Shown here: piece by piece, positions 1-8,647 of the stretch
Layout of the letters: every line of letters begins with the position of its first letter
How positions within the stretch are numbered: position 1 is the stretch's first letter
DNA from: Thermoleophilaceae bacterium
GTDB taxonomy: Bacteria > Actinomycetota > Thermoleophilia > Solirubrobacterales > Thermoleophilaceae
NCBI GenBank assembly: GCA_025928265.1
Contig: JAICJV010000013.1
Span: 1-47,435, forward strand
Direction: 5' to 3'
Length of the DNA: 47,435 bases
Position numbers and translations under genes: made by a program
Notes under the pieces: generated by a model
Database searches by the model: none
Told to the model about the DNA's origin: nothing
The model's input: the letters and a program-made list of their open reading frames with translations, nothing else

Positions 1-2784
1 ATCGAGCTCCAGCGGCCGTTCGCGCGCAACGACCGCCGCCGCAACCGGCACCTCGCGCAGCTGGCGGAGCGGCTCGGCATCCCGCGCGTGGCCACGGGCA
101 ACGTGCACACGCACGACCGCTCGCGCGTGCCCTTGCAGGACGCGTTCGTGGCCGTGCGGCTGGGCACCACGCTCGACGAGTCCGAGCCGTGGCGGCGCGG
201 CAACTCCTCTCACGTCCTCGCGCCGCCGGAGGCGATGGCCGAGCGCTTCGCGGAGCACCCGGACGCGGTGGAGGAGTCGGGGCGGCTGGCCGAGCGACTG
301 CGCTTCGACCTCACCAACGACCTCGGCTACCGCTACCCCGGCGCCGAGGACCCGACCGCGGACTCGCGCCTCGCCGAGGTCTGCCGCGCGCGCCTGGGCG
401 ATCGCTACAGCGGATCGAAGGCGTTGCGTCGTGCGAGCGCGCGCCTGGAGGAGGAGCTCCAGCTCATCCGCAACCTGGGCCTCTCCGGCTTCTTCATCCT
501 GCACCGCGATCTGCTGGAGTTGGCGCGCGAGGTTGCGTGCGAGGTGCGCGGCTCGAGTGCCGCCCGCGCCGTGCTGCCACCGGGGCGCGGCCGCGGGTCG
601 AGCGTGTCGTCGATCGTCTGCTACCTCACCGGCCTCTCGCACATCGACCCGATCGAGAACGACCTGTTCCTCGGTCGCTTCCTGAATGAGGAGCTGTCGG
701 CGCTGCCCGACATCGACCTCGACTTCCCGCGCGACATCCGCGAGGTGCTCATCCCGCGCGTGCACCAGCGCTACGGGCACGATCGCTCAGGCCTCGTGGC
801 GGCATTCGCCACCTACCACTCGCGCTCCGCGATCCGCGACTTCGGCAAGGTGCTCGGCATTCCGGCGGGCGAGGTGGAGCGCGCGGCGCGGTCGGCGGAG
901 CCGTGGAGCGACGACGACGTCGAGCGGCACGTGGGGGAGGCGATCGGCCGGCGCACCGATTCACCCAGGTGGAGGGCGCTCGTGCGGCTCGTGAAGGACG
1001 CCGAGCACCTGCCACGCCACCAGACCCAGCATCCGGGCGGAATGGTCATCTCCACGCAGCCGCTCAACAGCATCTGCCCGATCCAGCCGGCGGCGATGGA
1101 CGGACGGCAGATGGTGCAGTGGGACAAGGAGTCATGCGCCGACGCCGGCTTTTTGAAGATCGACCTGCTCGGCCTGGGAATGCTGTCGGCGGTCGAGCGC
1201 TGCGTCGACGAGATCGCACGCGTGCGCGGGCGGACGATCGACCTGTCGCGGATCGACTGGGATGACAAGCAGGTCTACTCGGAGATCCAGCAGGCGAAGA
1301 CGATGGGCGTCTTCCAGATCGAGTCGCGCGCGCAGATGCAGATGCTGGGGCGCACGCTCCCCGAGACGCTCGACGACCTGACCGTGCAGGTGGCGCTCGT
1401 CCGGCCCGGTCCGATCCAGGGCGGCGCTGTGCATCCGTACATCGAGCGGCGCAAGGCGTTGCGGGCAGACCCCACGTACAAGGTGCCGTACGAGCATCCG
1501 TCGCTCGAGCCGGTGCTGTCCGACACCCTGGGCGCGATCGTCTTCCAGGACCAGGTGATCGAGGTGGCGATGGCGTTCGCCGGCTTCACGCCCGGCGAGG
1601 CGGAGGGCCTGCGCCGCGCGATGAGCAAGAAGCGCTCGGAGGCCGCGATGCGCTCGTTCGCGGAGAAGTTCGTGGCGGGGGCGGTCGCGCGCGGCGCCGC
1701 GCAGGAGGTGGCCGAGCGCGTCTACGACCAGATCGTCGGCTTCTCGGGCTTCGGCTTCCCGAAGGCGCACTCGGCGGCGTTCGGGCTGCTCGCCTACCAG
1801 TCCACCTGGCTGCGCGTGCACTACCCGGCGGAGTTCCTGTGCGCGCTCCTGAATGAGCAGCCGATGGGGTTCTACCCGCCCGACACGCTCGTGCACGAGG
1901 CGCAGCGGCGCGGCATCGAGGTGCTGCCGCCGGACATCACCGTGTCGATCGCCGACTGCCGCGTGGAGGACGGTGCTGTTCGGGTGGGGCTCGGCTACGT
2001 GAAGGGCGTGTCGGCTGACGACGTGCGCGCGCTGGTGGCCGAGCGCGAGCGCGCGTTGTTCCACACGGTCGAGGAGCTGGCGGCGCGCTGCTCGACGCGG
2101 CTCGACTCGCTCGAGCGGCTGGCCTGGGCGGGCGCGCTCGACGGCCTGGTCGAGGGCGGCAGGCGCGAGGCGCTGTGGCGGCTCGGGGTCGCGGCGCCGG
2201 GGGTGTGCGTGATGGACGGAACACAGCTCGCACTACCTGTGGACGTGGATTCGCCGGAGCTCGATCAGCTCACTCCGTGGGAGCGGCTGCTGGCCGACTA
2301 CGGGTCGACCAACGTGACGCTGCGCGAGCACCCGATCGGGCTGATGCGGCCGGACCTCGACAAGGACGTGCTGTCGAGCCACGACCTCGCGCGCCGCCGC
2401 GACGGCGAGCGCGTTCGCGTGGCGGGCATGGTGGTCGCGCGGCAGCGACCGGCCACCGCCAACGGCATCACGTTCATGCTGCTCGAGGACGAGCTCGGCA
2501 CGATCAACCTGATCGTCCCGGTCAAGGTCTACGAGAAGCACAGGCTGGTGGTGCGCTCCGAGCCGCTCGTGATCGCCGACGGCAAGCTGGAGCACCGCGA
2601 GGGCGTGACGAACGTGCTCGTCGCGTCCGTGCGGCGGCTCGACCGGCCCGACCTGCCGGCCGGCGAGGTGCGCCACATCGAGCCGCGGCGCGTGTGGTCG
2701 AACGACGACTCGGGCGACCCGCAGCGCGACGGCGACCTACGAGCCGTTGTGCCCGCCGCCCACAGCTTTGGGCGACGCGGATAG
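1..2784 (+). CDS. dnaE2: Error-prone DNA polymerase DnaE2 (ImuC), 5' end outside window
   Basis: C-family DNA polymerase alpha subunit used for translesion synthesis in SOS mutagenesis. The frame is open from base 1, so 927 residues are visible; full-length members are about 1050-1100 residues, so most of the N-terminal PHP domain is missing. Visible in order: the end of the PHP region (TGNVHTH), the palm with GRGSSVSSIVCYLTGLSHID, the catalytic aspartates PDIDLDF at visible residues 236-242, a clamp/HhH segment (GFSGFGFPKAHSAAFGLLAY) and a C-terminal OB-fold (VRVAGMVVARQRPATANG onward). The shorter C-terminus without a tau-binding extension favours DnaE2 over replicative DnaE1; this is a family-level judgement. 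Usual partners (imuA', imuB) would lie upstream and cannot be seen. The last 48 bases overlap a convergent lipoprotein gene. Confidence 0.93.
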   Translation: MELQRPFARNDRRRNRHLAQLAERLGIPRVATGNVHTHDRSRVPLQDAFVAVRLGTTLDESEPWRRGNSSHVLAPPEAMAERFAEHPDAVEESGRLAERLRFDLTNDLGYRYPGAEDPTADSRLAEVCRARLGDRYSGSKALRRASARLEEELQLIRNLGLSGFFILHRDLLELAREVACEVRGSSAARAVLPPGRGRGSSVSSIVCYLTGLSHIDPIENDLFLGRFLNEELSALPDIDLDFPRDIREVLIPRVHQRYGHDRSGLVAAFATYHSRSAIRDFGKVLGIPAGEVERAARSAEPWSDDDVERHVGEAIGRRTDSPRWRALVRLVKDAEHLPRHQTQHPGGMVISTQPLNSICPIQPAAMDGRQMVQWDKESCADAGFLKIDLLGLGMLSAVERCVDEIARVRGRTIDLSRIDWDDKQVYSEIQQAKTMGVFQIESRAQMQMLGRTLPETLDDLTVQVALVRPGPIQGGAVHPYIERRKALRADPTYKVPYEHPSLEPVLSDTLGAIVFQDQVIEVAMAFAGFTPGEAEGLRRAMSKKRSEAAMRSFAEKFVAGAVARGAAQEVAERVYDQIVGFSGFGFPKAHSAAFGLLAYQSTWLRVHYPAEFLCALLNEQPMGFYPPDTLVHEAQRRGIEVLPPDITVSIADCRVEDGAVRVGLGYVKGVSADDVRALVAERERALFHTVEELAARCSTRLDSLERLAWAGALDGLVEGGRREALWRLGVAAPGVCVMDGTQLALPVDVDSPELDQLTPWERLLADYGSTNVTLREHPIGLMRPDLDKDVLSSHDLARRRDGERVRVAGMVVARQRPATANGITFMLLEDELGTINLIVPVKVYEKHRLVVRSEPLVIADGKLEHREGVTNVLVASVRRLDRPDLPAGEVRHIEPRRVWSNDDSGDPQRDGDLRAVVPAAHSFGRRG

Positions 2785-3159
2785 GCCCACGCCGATGCCG
2801 CCCTTGTACGCCCCTGAGCTGTACGTGACGGGACCGTCGCCGGCCATGCGGATCTCAAACGACTGCCCGGGCTTGAGCGCACCGGACTCGAAGTGGGTCA
2901 CACGCCCGCCCGTCCAGGTGACGGAGTGCTTGCGCGTGCCCTCGTTCACCCACTGGATCGTGGTGTTCACCGGCACTGTCAGGTGGGCAGGGCTGATGCC
3001 GTCGTCGCGGATCACGACCGTCTGCCGGACCGGGTAGTAGAACGTCGACTCGCTGCCCATCTCGTTGTACATGCCCGCCTTGTGCGCGTAGGGCGCCGGA
3101 CTGCTGCCGCACCCCGCGAGCACAGCCCCCGCCAACACGACAATCGCGATTCGCTTCAC
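2737..3159 (-). CDS. Small cupredoxin-like lipoprotein
   Basis: A 140-residue exported protein. The GTG start at 3159 gives a compact signal peptide ending in a lipobox L-A-G-C (Cys17), so the mature protein should be lipid-anchored outside the membrane. The rest reads as a plastocyanin-like beta sandwich (VPVNTTIQWVNEG, KHSVTW, FESGALKPGQSFEI, GPVTYSSGAY). One histidine (His78) sits where the first copper ligand of blue copper proteins is found. The later Cys-His-Met ligand cluster is not there: the corresponding loop reads VTYSSGAYKGG. Copper binding is therefore doubtful. The gene converges on dnaE2 with a 48-base overlap and is divergent from the DUF72 gene. Fold assignment is by motif only. 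Confidence 0.72.
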   Translation of the reverse strand: MKRIAIVVLAGAVLAGCGSSPAPYAHKAGMYNEMGSESTFYYPVRQTVVIRDDGISPAHLTVPVNTTIQWVNEGTRKHSVTWTGGRVTHFESGALKPGQSFEIRMAGDGPVTYSSGAYKGGIGVGLSASPKAVGGGHNGS

Positions 3160-3207
3160 AAAACAGAGAGCTACCCACGCAACGTGAAGTGACGCGCAAC
3201 GCCTCGC

Positions 3208-3213
3208 TACGGT
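3208..3213 (+). promoter_or_regulatory. -10-like hexamer TACGGT
   Basis: TACGGT lies 7 bases before the ATG at 3221, the spacing expected if transcription starts at the start codon (leaderless mRNA). It belongs to a series seen throughout the window. Confidence 0.5.
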
Positions 3214-3220
3214 CCTCTTA

Positions 3221-4141
3221 ATGACAGGTCGCATACTCGTCGGCACCTCGAGCTGGGCCGATCCCGGCTTCGTCGAGGAGTGGTACCCGCCCGGAATGGC
3301 GGCGAGGGACCGGCTGTCCTGGTACGCCGAGCGCTTCGAGACCGTCGAGGTCAACTCCAGCTTCTACGCGATCCCCGAGCAGCGCACCGTCGCGCGCTGG
3401 GCCGAGGTCACCCCCGAGGACTTCGTCTTCGACTACAAGCTCCACAAGGCGCTGTCGCGCCACTCGGCCGAGCTGCAGTCGCTGCCGCCCGACCTGCGCG
3501 ACGGCGTCGAGACCACGGCACGCGGCCGTGTTCGCCTGACGCGCGAGCTCGAGGACGCACTGCTCGAGCGGACGATCGAGGCGGTGTCGCCGCTCGAGCA
3601 GGCGGACAAGTTCGGCGCGTTCCTGCTCCAGCTCACGCCCGCGTTCTCGCCACAGAAGCACCAGCTCGACGAGCTCGCACCGCTGCTGGAGAAGCTCGCG
3701 CCGCGCCGGGTCGCCATCGAGTTTCGCCACCGCGGCTGGGTGGAGGAGCGCCACGTGGAGGACACGCTCGAATGGCTGCGCGAGCGGGGCGCGGCGTTCG
3801 TCGCCGTGGACGCCCCCAAGGAGGTCCACGTGCCGATCATGCCGGACATCGACGCCGTCACCCGCGACGACCTGGCGTACATCCGAATGCACGGCCGCAA
3901 CGCCGAGGGCTACATGAAGGGCAAGAGCGTGGCGGAGCGGTTCGGCTGGGAGTACACGGACGAGGAGCTGCGCGAGATCGCGAAGCGCGTGGAGGGGATG
4001 GCCGAGCAGGCCGCCGCCGTGCATGTGCAGTTCAACAACAACCGCGGCCGCGACGCGCCGAGCAGCGCGCGCAGCTTCCGCCGGCTCATCGGCCAGGACC
4101 CCGGGCCGGCGCCCGACGAGGGGCAGCTCCGGATCGCGTAA
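3221..4141 (+). CDS. DUF72 family protein (YecE-like)
   Basis: A 306-residue protein of the DUF72 family, a TIM-barrel-like fold of unknown biochemical role. The N-terminal signature is plain: GTSSWADPGF, then EEWYPPGMAARDRLSWYAE and FETVEVNSSFYAIP. Further family features are FDYKLHKALSRH, the FRHRGW strand and the C-terminal HVQFNNNRGRDAP segment. Length is typical. It has no evident partner; the next gene (FIST domain) starts 10 bases downstream. The ATG is preceded at 7 bases by TACGGT and has no Shine-Dalgarno sequence, suggesting a leaderless transcript. Family assignment is firm, function is not known. Confidence 0.9.
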   Translation: MTGRILVGTSSWADPGFVEEWYPPGMAARDRLSWYAERFETVEVNSSFYAIPEQRTVARWAEVTPEDFVFDYKLHKALSRHSAELQSLPPDLRDGVETTARGRVRLTRELEDALLERTIEAVSPLEQADKFGAFLLQLTPAFSPQKHQLDELAPLLEKLAPRRVAIEFRHRGWVEERHVEDTLEWLRERGAAFVAVDAPKEVHVPIMPDIDAVTRDDLAYIRMHGRNAEGYMKGKSVAERFGWEYTDEELREIAKRVEGMAEQAAAVHVQFNNNRGRDAPSSARSFRRLIGQDPGPAPDEGQLRIA

Positions 4142-4144
4142 TGT
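4139..4144 (+). promoter_or_regulatory. -10-like hexamer TAATGT overlapping a stop codon
   Basis: TAATGT lies 7 bases before the ATG at 4152. Its first three bases are the TAA stop of the DUF72 gene. Confidence 0.5.
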
Positions 4145-4151
4145 CGAGCTG

Positions 4152-5312
4152 ATGGCTGCCAGGATCGCCACCGGCCTCGCTCCCTATGACGGCGGCGTGG
4201 ACGCGTTCGCCGAGGCTGCCGCGCGCGCGGAACTCGGACTGGGCGGCGCGCCCGCCGACCTCGTGATGGTGTTCGCGGCCGCGTCGAACCTGGACCACGT
4301 CGAGGACGGGCTCGACGTGGTCCGCGATCGATTGGGGGAGGGCCCGCTGCTCGGGTGCGGAGCGCAGGGCGTGGTGGGCGCCGGACGCGAGCTGGAGGAG
4401 GGCGGCGTGGTCGTCTGGGCGGCGTCGCTGCCGCAGGGCGCGGTCGAGACGTTTCACCTCGAGGCGGCGCCGACGGGCGACGGACACGTGGCCATCTCGG
4501 GGGTGCCGGAGCTTCACTCCGCGGACGCCGCGTTCATGCTCGCGGACCCGTATTCGTTCCCGGTCGAGCCGCTGCTCGCCCAGCTCGGCGAGGACTACCC
4601 CGGCGTGCCGATCATGGGCGGGCTCGCAAGCTCCGCGACGGGCCCGGGAGAGGGCGTGCTGTTCCACCGCGAGGGGGTGGCGGACGAGGGCGCCGTCGCC
4701 GCGGTGCTGCGCGGCGTGGACGTGCATCCGTGCGTGTCGCAGGGTGCGACCCCGGTCGGCCCGGAGATGATGATCACGGCCTGCGAGGGCAACGTCGTCG
4801 AGGAACTCGCGAGCCGCCCGGCGCTCGTGCGGCTGCGCGAGGCGATTCAGGAGCTCGGCGAGGGGGAGCGATCAATGGCGACGAACGGGTTGCTGCTCGG
4901 CATCGTGATCGACCCGCACCAGGAGGAGTACGAGCGCGGCGACTTCCTGGTGCGCGGGATCCTCGACATCGACCAGGACAGCGGCGCGGTGACGGTGGGC
5001 GAGCACGTCCGGGTCGGGCAGGTCGTTCGGTTGCATGTGCGCGACGGCCGTTCGGCCGATCTCGATCTGCGGCGCGTACTCGACCGCGAGCAGACCGTGC
5101 TCGGCGCGCCGCCCGCAGGGGCGCTCGTCTTCACCTGCAACGGTCGCGGGCGCGGGATGTTCGGAATCCCGGACCACGACGCGATCGCGCTCGACGACGC
5201 GTTCGCGGGTGCGCCGGCGGCGGGGTTCTTCTGCGCGGGTGAGATCGGCCCGGTGGGGCCGCGCAACTTCCTGCACGGGTTCACCGCGACGGTCGCGGTG
5301 TTCCCGGGCTAG
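4152..5312 (+). CDS. FIST sensory domain protein (FIST_N + FIST_C)
   Basis: A 386-residue protein consisting of FIST N- and C-terminal domains, a putative small-ligand sensory module often attached to signalling proteins. The N-terminal half has the typical LVMVFAAASNLDHVEDGLDVV and GPLLGCGAQGVVGAGREL stretches. The C-terminal half ends in the diagnostic ALVFTCNGRGRGMFG and GAPAAGFFCAGEIGPVG. No kinase, cyclase, receiver or methyl-accepting domain is fused, and none is encoded nearby, so the output is unknown. The ATG at 4152 is chosen because the domain starts directly after it and TAATGT lies 7 bases upstream; an upstream in-frame extension would run inside the DUF72 gene. It ends tail-to-tail with the amidase gene at a shared CTAG. 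Confidence 0.88.
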   Translation: MAARIATGLAPYDGGVDAFAEAAARAELGLGGAPADLVMVFAAASNLDHVEDGLDVVRDRLGEGPLLGCGAQGVVGAGRELEEGGVVVWAASLPQGAVETFHLEAAPTGDGHVAISGVPELHSADAAFMLADPYSFPVEPLLAQLGEDYPGVPIMGGLASSATGPGEGVLFHREGVADEGAVAAVLRGVDVHPCVSQGATPVGPEMMITACEGNVVEELASRPALVRLREAIQELGEGERSMATNGLLLGIVIDPHQEEYERGDFLVRGILDIDQDSGAVTVGEHVRVGQVVRLHVRDGRSADLDLRRVLDREQTVLGAPPAGALVFTCNGRGRGMFGIPDHDAIALDDAFAGAPAAGFFCAGEIGPVGPRNFLHGFTATVAVFPG

Positions 5313-6745
5313 GCAGCCACTCCGGGCCGCCGATCAGACCACGGCCGCGCCTGCTCGATCTGCGCGGCCAGCGAGATCAGCGTGTCCTCGGCGGCCGGCG
5401 CGCCCACGAACTGCACGCCGATCGGCAGGCCGTCCTGTGACTGCGCGAGCGGCAGTGAGATCGCCGGCTGTCCCGTCACGTTCCACACCGGCGTGAACGG
5501 CACCCACGTCGCCGAGTTCATGAGCTGCGTCACGGGCTCCTGGCCCTCGTCGGGACGCAGCGCGCCCAGCTCGATCGCCGGCTTTGTGACCGTGGGCGTG
5601 ACGAGGATGTCGTAGTCCGTCCACCAGGAGATCAGCCGGCGCGAGATCCGCCGCAGGTAGTCGAGCGCGATCAGGTAGTCGGTGGCCGTGAGCGACTGCG
5701 CGATGTCGCGCATCTGCTTCGTGAGCGGCTCGATCTCAGCGTCCTCGATCGGCTTGCCGCGCAGCTCCTGGAGTGTGTGGAGCTCATCGCCCGTACCGCC
5801 GATCCAGACCTTGATGAAGTTCTCGACGTAGAGCTCCGAGTCGACCTCGGGCTGGGTCTCCTCCACGTCGTGGCCCATCTCGGCGAGGAGGTCGACCGCG
5901 TCGCGCACCGCCTGCTGCACCTCGGGGTCGACCGGTACGTCGTTCGGCGCGTCGACCCCGAAACCCACGCGCAGGCGGCCCGGCTCGCGCTCGGCCGCAT
6001 CCGCGAACGGGGCCGAGGGGGGCGGCAGCATGTACGCGTCGCCCGGCTCGTAGCCCGCGAGCACGTCGAGGCCCGCGGCGGTGTCGCGCACGGTGCGCGT
6101 CAGGACGCCGTCGGTTGGCAGGCCCACGCCGCCCTCGGTCCAGATCGGCTGCATCGACACGCGGCCGCGGCTCGCCTTGAGGCCCACGAGTCCGCAGGAG
6201 GCCGCCGGGATGCGGATCGACCCGCCGCCGTCATTGCCGTGCGCGAGCGACACGATCCCGGACGCGACCGCGGCGCCGCTGCCGCCGGACGATCCGCCGG
6301 GCGTGCGCCCGGTGTCCCACGGGTTCCGAGTGGGGCCGTTCGCGTCGGGCTCGGTGATCGGCAGGATGCCGAGCTCCGGCGTGTTCGTCTTGCCGATCAC
6401 GATCGCGCCCGCGTTCCGCAGCCGCCGCACGACGCTGCCGTCCTCGCTCGGAACCCAGTCCTTCATCGCCGCCATGCCCCATGTCATGGGCATGCCGGCG
6501 ACCGGCGCCAGCAGGTCCTTCACCGCGATCGGCACGCCCGCGAGCGGCCGCTCATCGCCCGCGTTCACCTTGTCCGCCTCCGCGCGCGCCGCGTCCGCCG
6601 CGACGTGCACGAACGCGTTCAGCTCGCCGTTCACGCGCTCGACGGCGTCCAGCGCCGCGTCCACGAGCTCGCGCGCCGAGCACTCGCCTTCGCGCACCAT
6701 CCGCGCCTGCTCGAGCGCGCTCTTCCAGAGGAGATCTTGGGCCAT
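5309..6745 (-). CDS. Amidase (amidase signature family)
   Basis: A 478-residue amidase-signature enzyme that hydrolyses carboxylic amides. The Ser-cisSer-Lys triad is visible: Lys76 in PIAVKDL, the cis-Ser near Ser152 in PGGSSGGSGAAVASG, and nucleophile Ser176 in GNDGGGSIRIPAASCG. Substrate cannot be deduced; it is not clearly GatA because no gatC or gatB is nearby. The C-terminal part (NVTGQPAISLPLAQ, LPIGVQFVGAPAAEDTLI) is typical of stand-alone amidases. The gene is divergent from the metallo-hydrolase; TAGGGT lies 9 bases before the ATG. Its stop overlaps the FIST stop at the palindrome CTAG (5309-5312). Confidence 0.9.
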   Translation of the reverse strand: MAQDLLWKSALEQARMVREGECSARELVDAALDAVERVNGELNAFVHVAADAARAEADKVNAGDERPLAGVPIAVKDLLAPVAGMPMTWGMAAMKDWVPSEDGSVVRRLRNAGAIVIGKTNTPELGILPITEPDANGPTRNPWDTGRTPGGSSGGSGAAVASGIVSLAHGNDGGGSIRIPAASCGLVGLKASRGRVSMQPIWTEGGVGLPTDGVLTRTVRDTAAGLDVLAGYEPGDAYMLPPPSAPFADAAEREPGRLRVGFGVDAPNDVPVDPEVQQAVRDAVDLLAEMGHDVEETQPEVDSELYVENFIKVWIGGTGDELHTLQELRGKPIEDAEIEPLTKQMRDIAQSLTATDYLIALDYLRRISRRLISWWTDYDILVTPTVTKPAIELGALRPDEGQEPVTQLMNSATWVPFTPVWNVTGQPAISLPLAQSQDGLPIGVQFVGAPAAEDTLISLAAQIEQARPWSDRRPGVAA

Positions 6746-6754
6746 GGCGGCGTG

Positions 6755-6760
6755 ACCCTA
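6755..6760 (-). promoter_or_regulatory. -10-like hexamer TAGGGT for the amidase gene
   Basis: On the minus strand TAGGGT lies 9 bases before the amidase ATG at 6745. It sits in the short divergent gap shared with the metallo-hydrolase gene. Confidence 0.45.
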
Positions 6761-6782
6761 CCCGGATGCGATGATCGGCGCG

Positions 6783-7523
6783 ATGGACGATCAGCTGCCA
6801 CCGGGTGTGGCGCGGGTGCGCGCGGACAACCCGTCGCCGCTCACGCTCGACGGGACCAACACCTACGTGGTCGCGCGCTGGGTTGTCGATCCCGGCCCGG
6901 ACGACCAGCGCCACCTCGACGCGGTCGCGCGCACGGCGGGCGAGGTGGAAGGGATCGTGATCACCCACGGCCACGGTGACCACTCCGACGGCGCGCCGCG
7001 GCTGGCGGAGATGACGGGCGCCCCGGTCGTCCGCCCGCACGGCGGCGAGCGCCTGGGCCCGTTCGAGGCGATCGCGACGCCGGGGCACGCGCCCGATCAT
7101 GTCTCGCTGCTCGCCGCCCGCGCGCTGTTCACCGGCGACACGGTGCTCGGCACGGGCAGCGTGTTCATCTCGCCCGGCGAGGGGTCGCTCTCCGCCTATC
7201 TCGAGTCGCTGCGGCGCCTGCGCGAGCTCGATGTCGAGGCGATCCTGCCGGGCCATGGACCAGTCGTGTGGGAGCCGCACGCGAAGCTCGACGAGTACAT
7301 CGAGCACCGGCTCGAGCGTGAGCGGCGCGTGGTCGAGGCGCTCGACGCGGGCGCGCGTTCGCGCGACGAGATCCTTGACCGCGCCTGGAGCGACGTGGAC
7401 TTCCAGCCGGCGCCGTACCTGCGCTACGCGGCGATCGCGACGCTCGAGGCGCACCTCGAGAAGCTGGAGGAGGAGGGACGCTTGCCGGAGGGCGTAGAGC
7501 GCGAGCCACTCGCCTGGCCTTAG
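6783..7523 (+). CDS. MBL-fold metallo-hydrolase (LACTB2-like)
   Basis: A 246-residue metallo-beta-lactamase-fold hydrolase. The zinc motif HxHxDH is THGHGDHSDG (His62, His64, Asp66, His67); later ligands are in TPGHAPDH, LFTGDTVLG and LPGHGPVVWEP. The C-terminal winged-helix-like tail (IEHRLERERRVVEAL) matches the LACTB2 / endoribonuclease-like subgroup. The substrate is unknown. I use the ATG at 6783 because GATGAT lies 7 bases before it; an ATG at 6771 in the same frame would add four residues. The next gene starts 10 bases downstream of the stop, and that stop is part of the next promoter hexamer. Confidence 0.87.
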   Translation: MDDQLPPGVARVRADNPSPLTLDGTNTYVVARWVVDPGPDDQRHLDAVARTAGEVEGIVITHGHGDHSDGAPRLAEMTGAPVVRPHGGERLGPFEAIATPGHAPDHVSLLAARALFTGDTVLGTGSVFISPGEGSLSAYLESLRRLRELDVEAILPGHGPVVWEPHAKLDEYIEHRLERERRVVEALDAGARSRDEILDRAWSDVDFQPAPYLRYAAIATLEAHLEKLEEEGRLPEGVEREPLAWP

Positions 7524-7526
7524 AGT
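7521..7526 (+). promoter_or_regulatory. -10-like hexamer TAGAGT overlapping a stop codon
   Basis: TAGAGT lies 7 bases before the GTG at 7534. Its first three bases are the TAG stop of the metallo-hydrolase gene. Confidence 0.5.
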
Positions 7527-7533
7527 CCGCGCT

Positions 7534-8634
7534 GTGCCCGGGCGGATAGTCCTCTTCGGTGCCACCGGCTACACCGGGCGGCTCGTGGCGCACTCGCTGG
7601 TCGACGACGGCGTGCAGCCGGTGCTCGCGGGGCGCAATCCGGACTCGCTCGAGCAGCTGTCGGAGGAGCTGGGCGGCGGCTTCGAGACGCAGGGAGCCGA
7701 CGTGTCGCGGCTCGAGACCGTCCGCGCACTTGTCGAGCGCGGTGACGTCCTCGTGTCCACGGTCGGGCCGTTCCAGAAGTGGGGCGAGGCCGCGGTGGAG
7801 GCGGCCATCGACGCCGGCGCGCACTACATCGACTCCACCGGCGAGCCCCCGTTCATCCGGCGGGTGTTCGAGGAGTGGGGGCCGCGGGCGGAGGCAGCCG
7901 GGTGCGGCCTGCTCACCGCGTTCGGCTACGACTACGTGCCGGGCAACCTCGCCGGCGCGCTCGCCCTCGAGGGTGCCGGCGACGCTGCGACGAAGGTGGC
8001 GGTGGGCTACTTCGTCTCCGGTGGCGGCGGCGACCTGCGCAGCGCGATGAGCGGCGGAACCGCGGCGTCGGCGGCCGGGGTCGTGCTGGCGAAGGGATTC
8101 GCATATCGCGACGGGAGCATCCAGAGCGAGCGACCCGCCAAGCGCGTGCGCACGTTCGCATGGGACGGCAAGAACCTCACCGGCATGTCGCTCGGTTCGT
8201 CGGAGCACTTCGCGCTGCCGCGGCTCCATCCCGGTCTGCGCGAGGTCGACGTATACCTCGGCTGGTTCGGCCCGGCGTCGCGGCCCCTGCAGGTGCTGTC
8301 GCTCGTGGGCGAGCTACCCGGCGTGCAGAAGGGCTTCAGCGCGGTCGTGGGCCGGGTGGCGAAGGGCTCGACGGGCGGGCCCGACGCCGAGGCGCGCGCG
8401 AAGAGCGGGTCGAGGATCGTGGCCGAGGCGAGCGACGCCGGCGGGAACGTGGTGAACCGCGTGCTGATGCGCGGGCCGAACGGCTACACGTTCACCGGCG
8501 ACGCGATCGCCTGGGGCGCGCGACGGGCGGCGGCCGGCGGGCTTCAGGGAGTCGGTGCTCTCGGCCCGGCCGACGGCTTCGGGGTCCGTGAGCTCGAAGC
8601 GGGTTGCGCGGAGGTCGGTCTCACGCGAATCTAG
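7534..8634 (+). CDS. Saccharopine dehydrogenase-like NAD(P)-binding protein (trans-acting enoyl reductase type)
   Basis: A 366-residue protein with an N-terminal Rossmann fold: VLFGATGYTGRLVAHSL carries GxxGxxG at Gly9, Gly12 and Gly15. VLAGRNPDSLEQLSEEL and STVGPFQKWGEAAVEAA are typical of the saccharopine-dehydrogenase-like group, which includes the mycobacterial trans-acting enoyl reductases. DSTGEPPFIRRVFEEWG and GFGYDYVPGNLAGALA-like strands follow. True saccharopine dehydrogenase activity is unlikely, since no lysine pathway genes are nearby; a reductase acting on a lipid or polyketide is possible but inferred. The GTG start is supported by TAGAGT at 7 bases and by the Rossmann strand starting a few residues later. 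Confidence 0.82.
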   Translation: MPGRIVLFGATGYTGRLVAHSLVDDGVQPVLAGRNPDSLEQLSEELGGGFETQGADVSRLETVRALVERGDVLVSTVGPFQKWGEAAVEAAIDAGAHYIDSTGEPPFIRRVFEEWGPRAEAAGCGLLTAFGYDYVPGNLAGALALEGAGDAATKVAVGYFVSGGGGDLRSAMSGGTAASAAGVVLAKGFAYRDGSIQSERPAKRVRTFAWDGKNLTGMSLGSSEHFALPRLHPGLREVDVYLGWFGPASRPLQVLSLVGELPGVQKGFSAVVGRVAKGSTGGPDAEARAKSGSRIVAEASDAGGNVVNRVLMRGPNGYTFTGDAIAWGARRAAAGGLQGVGALGPADGFGVRELEAGCAEVGLTRI

Positions 8635-8647
8635 GGGCGGTACCACC

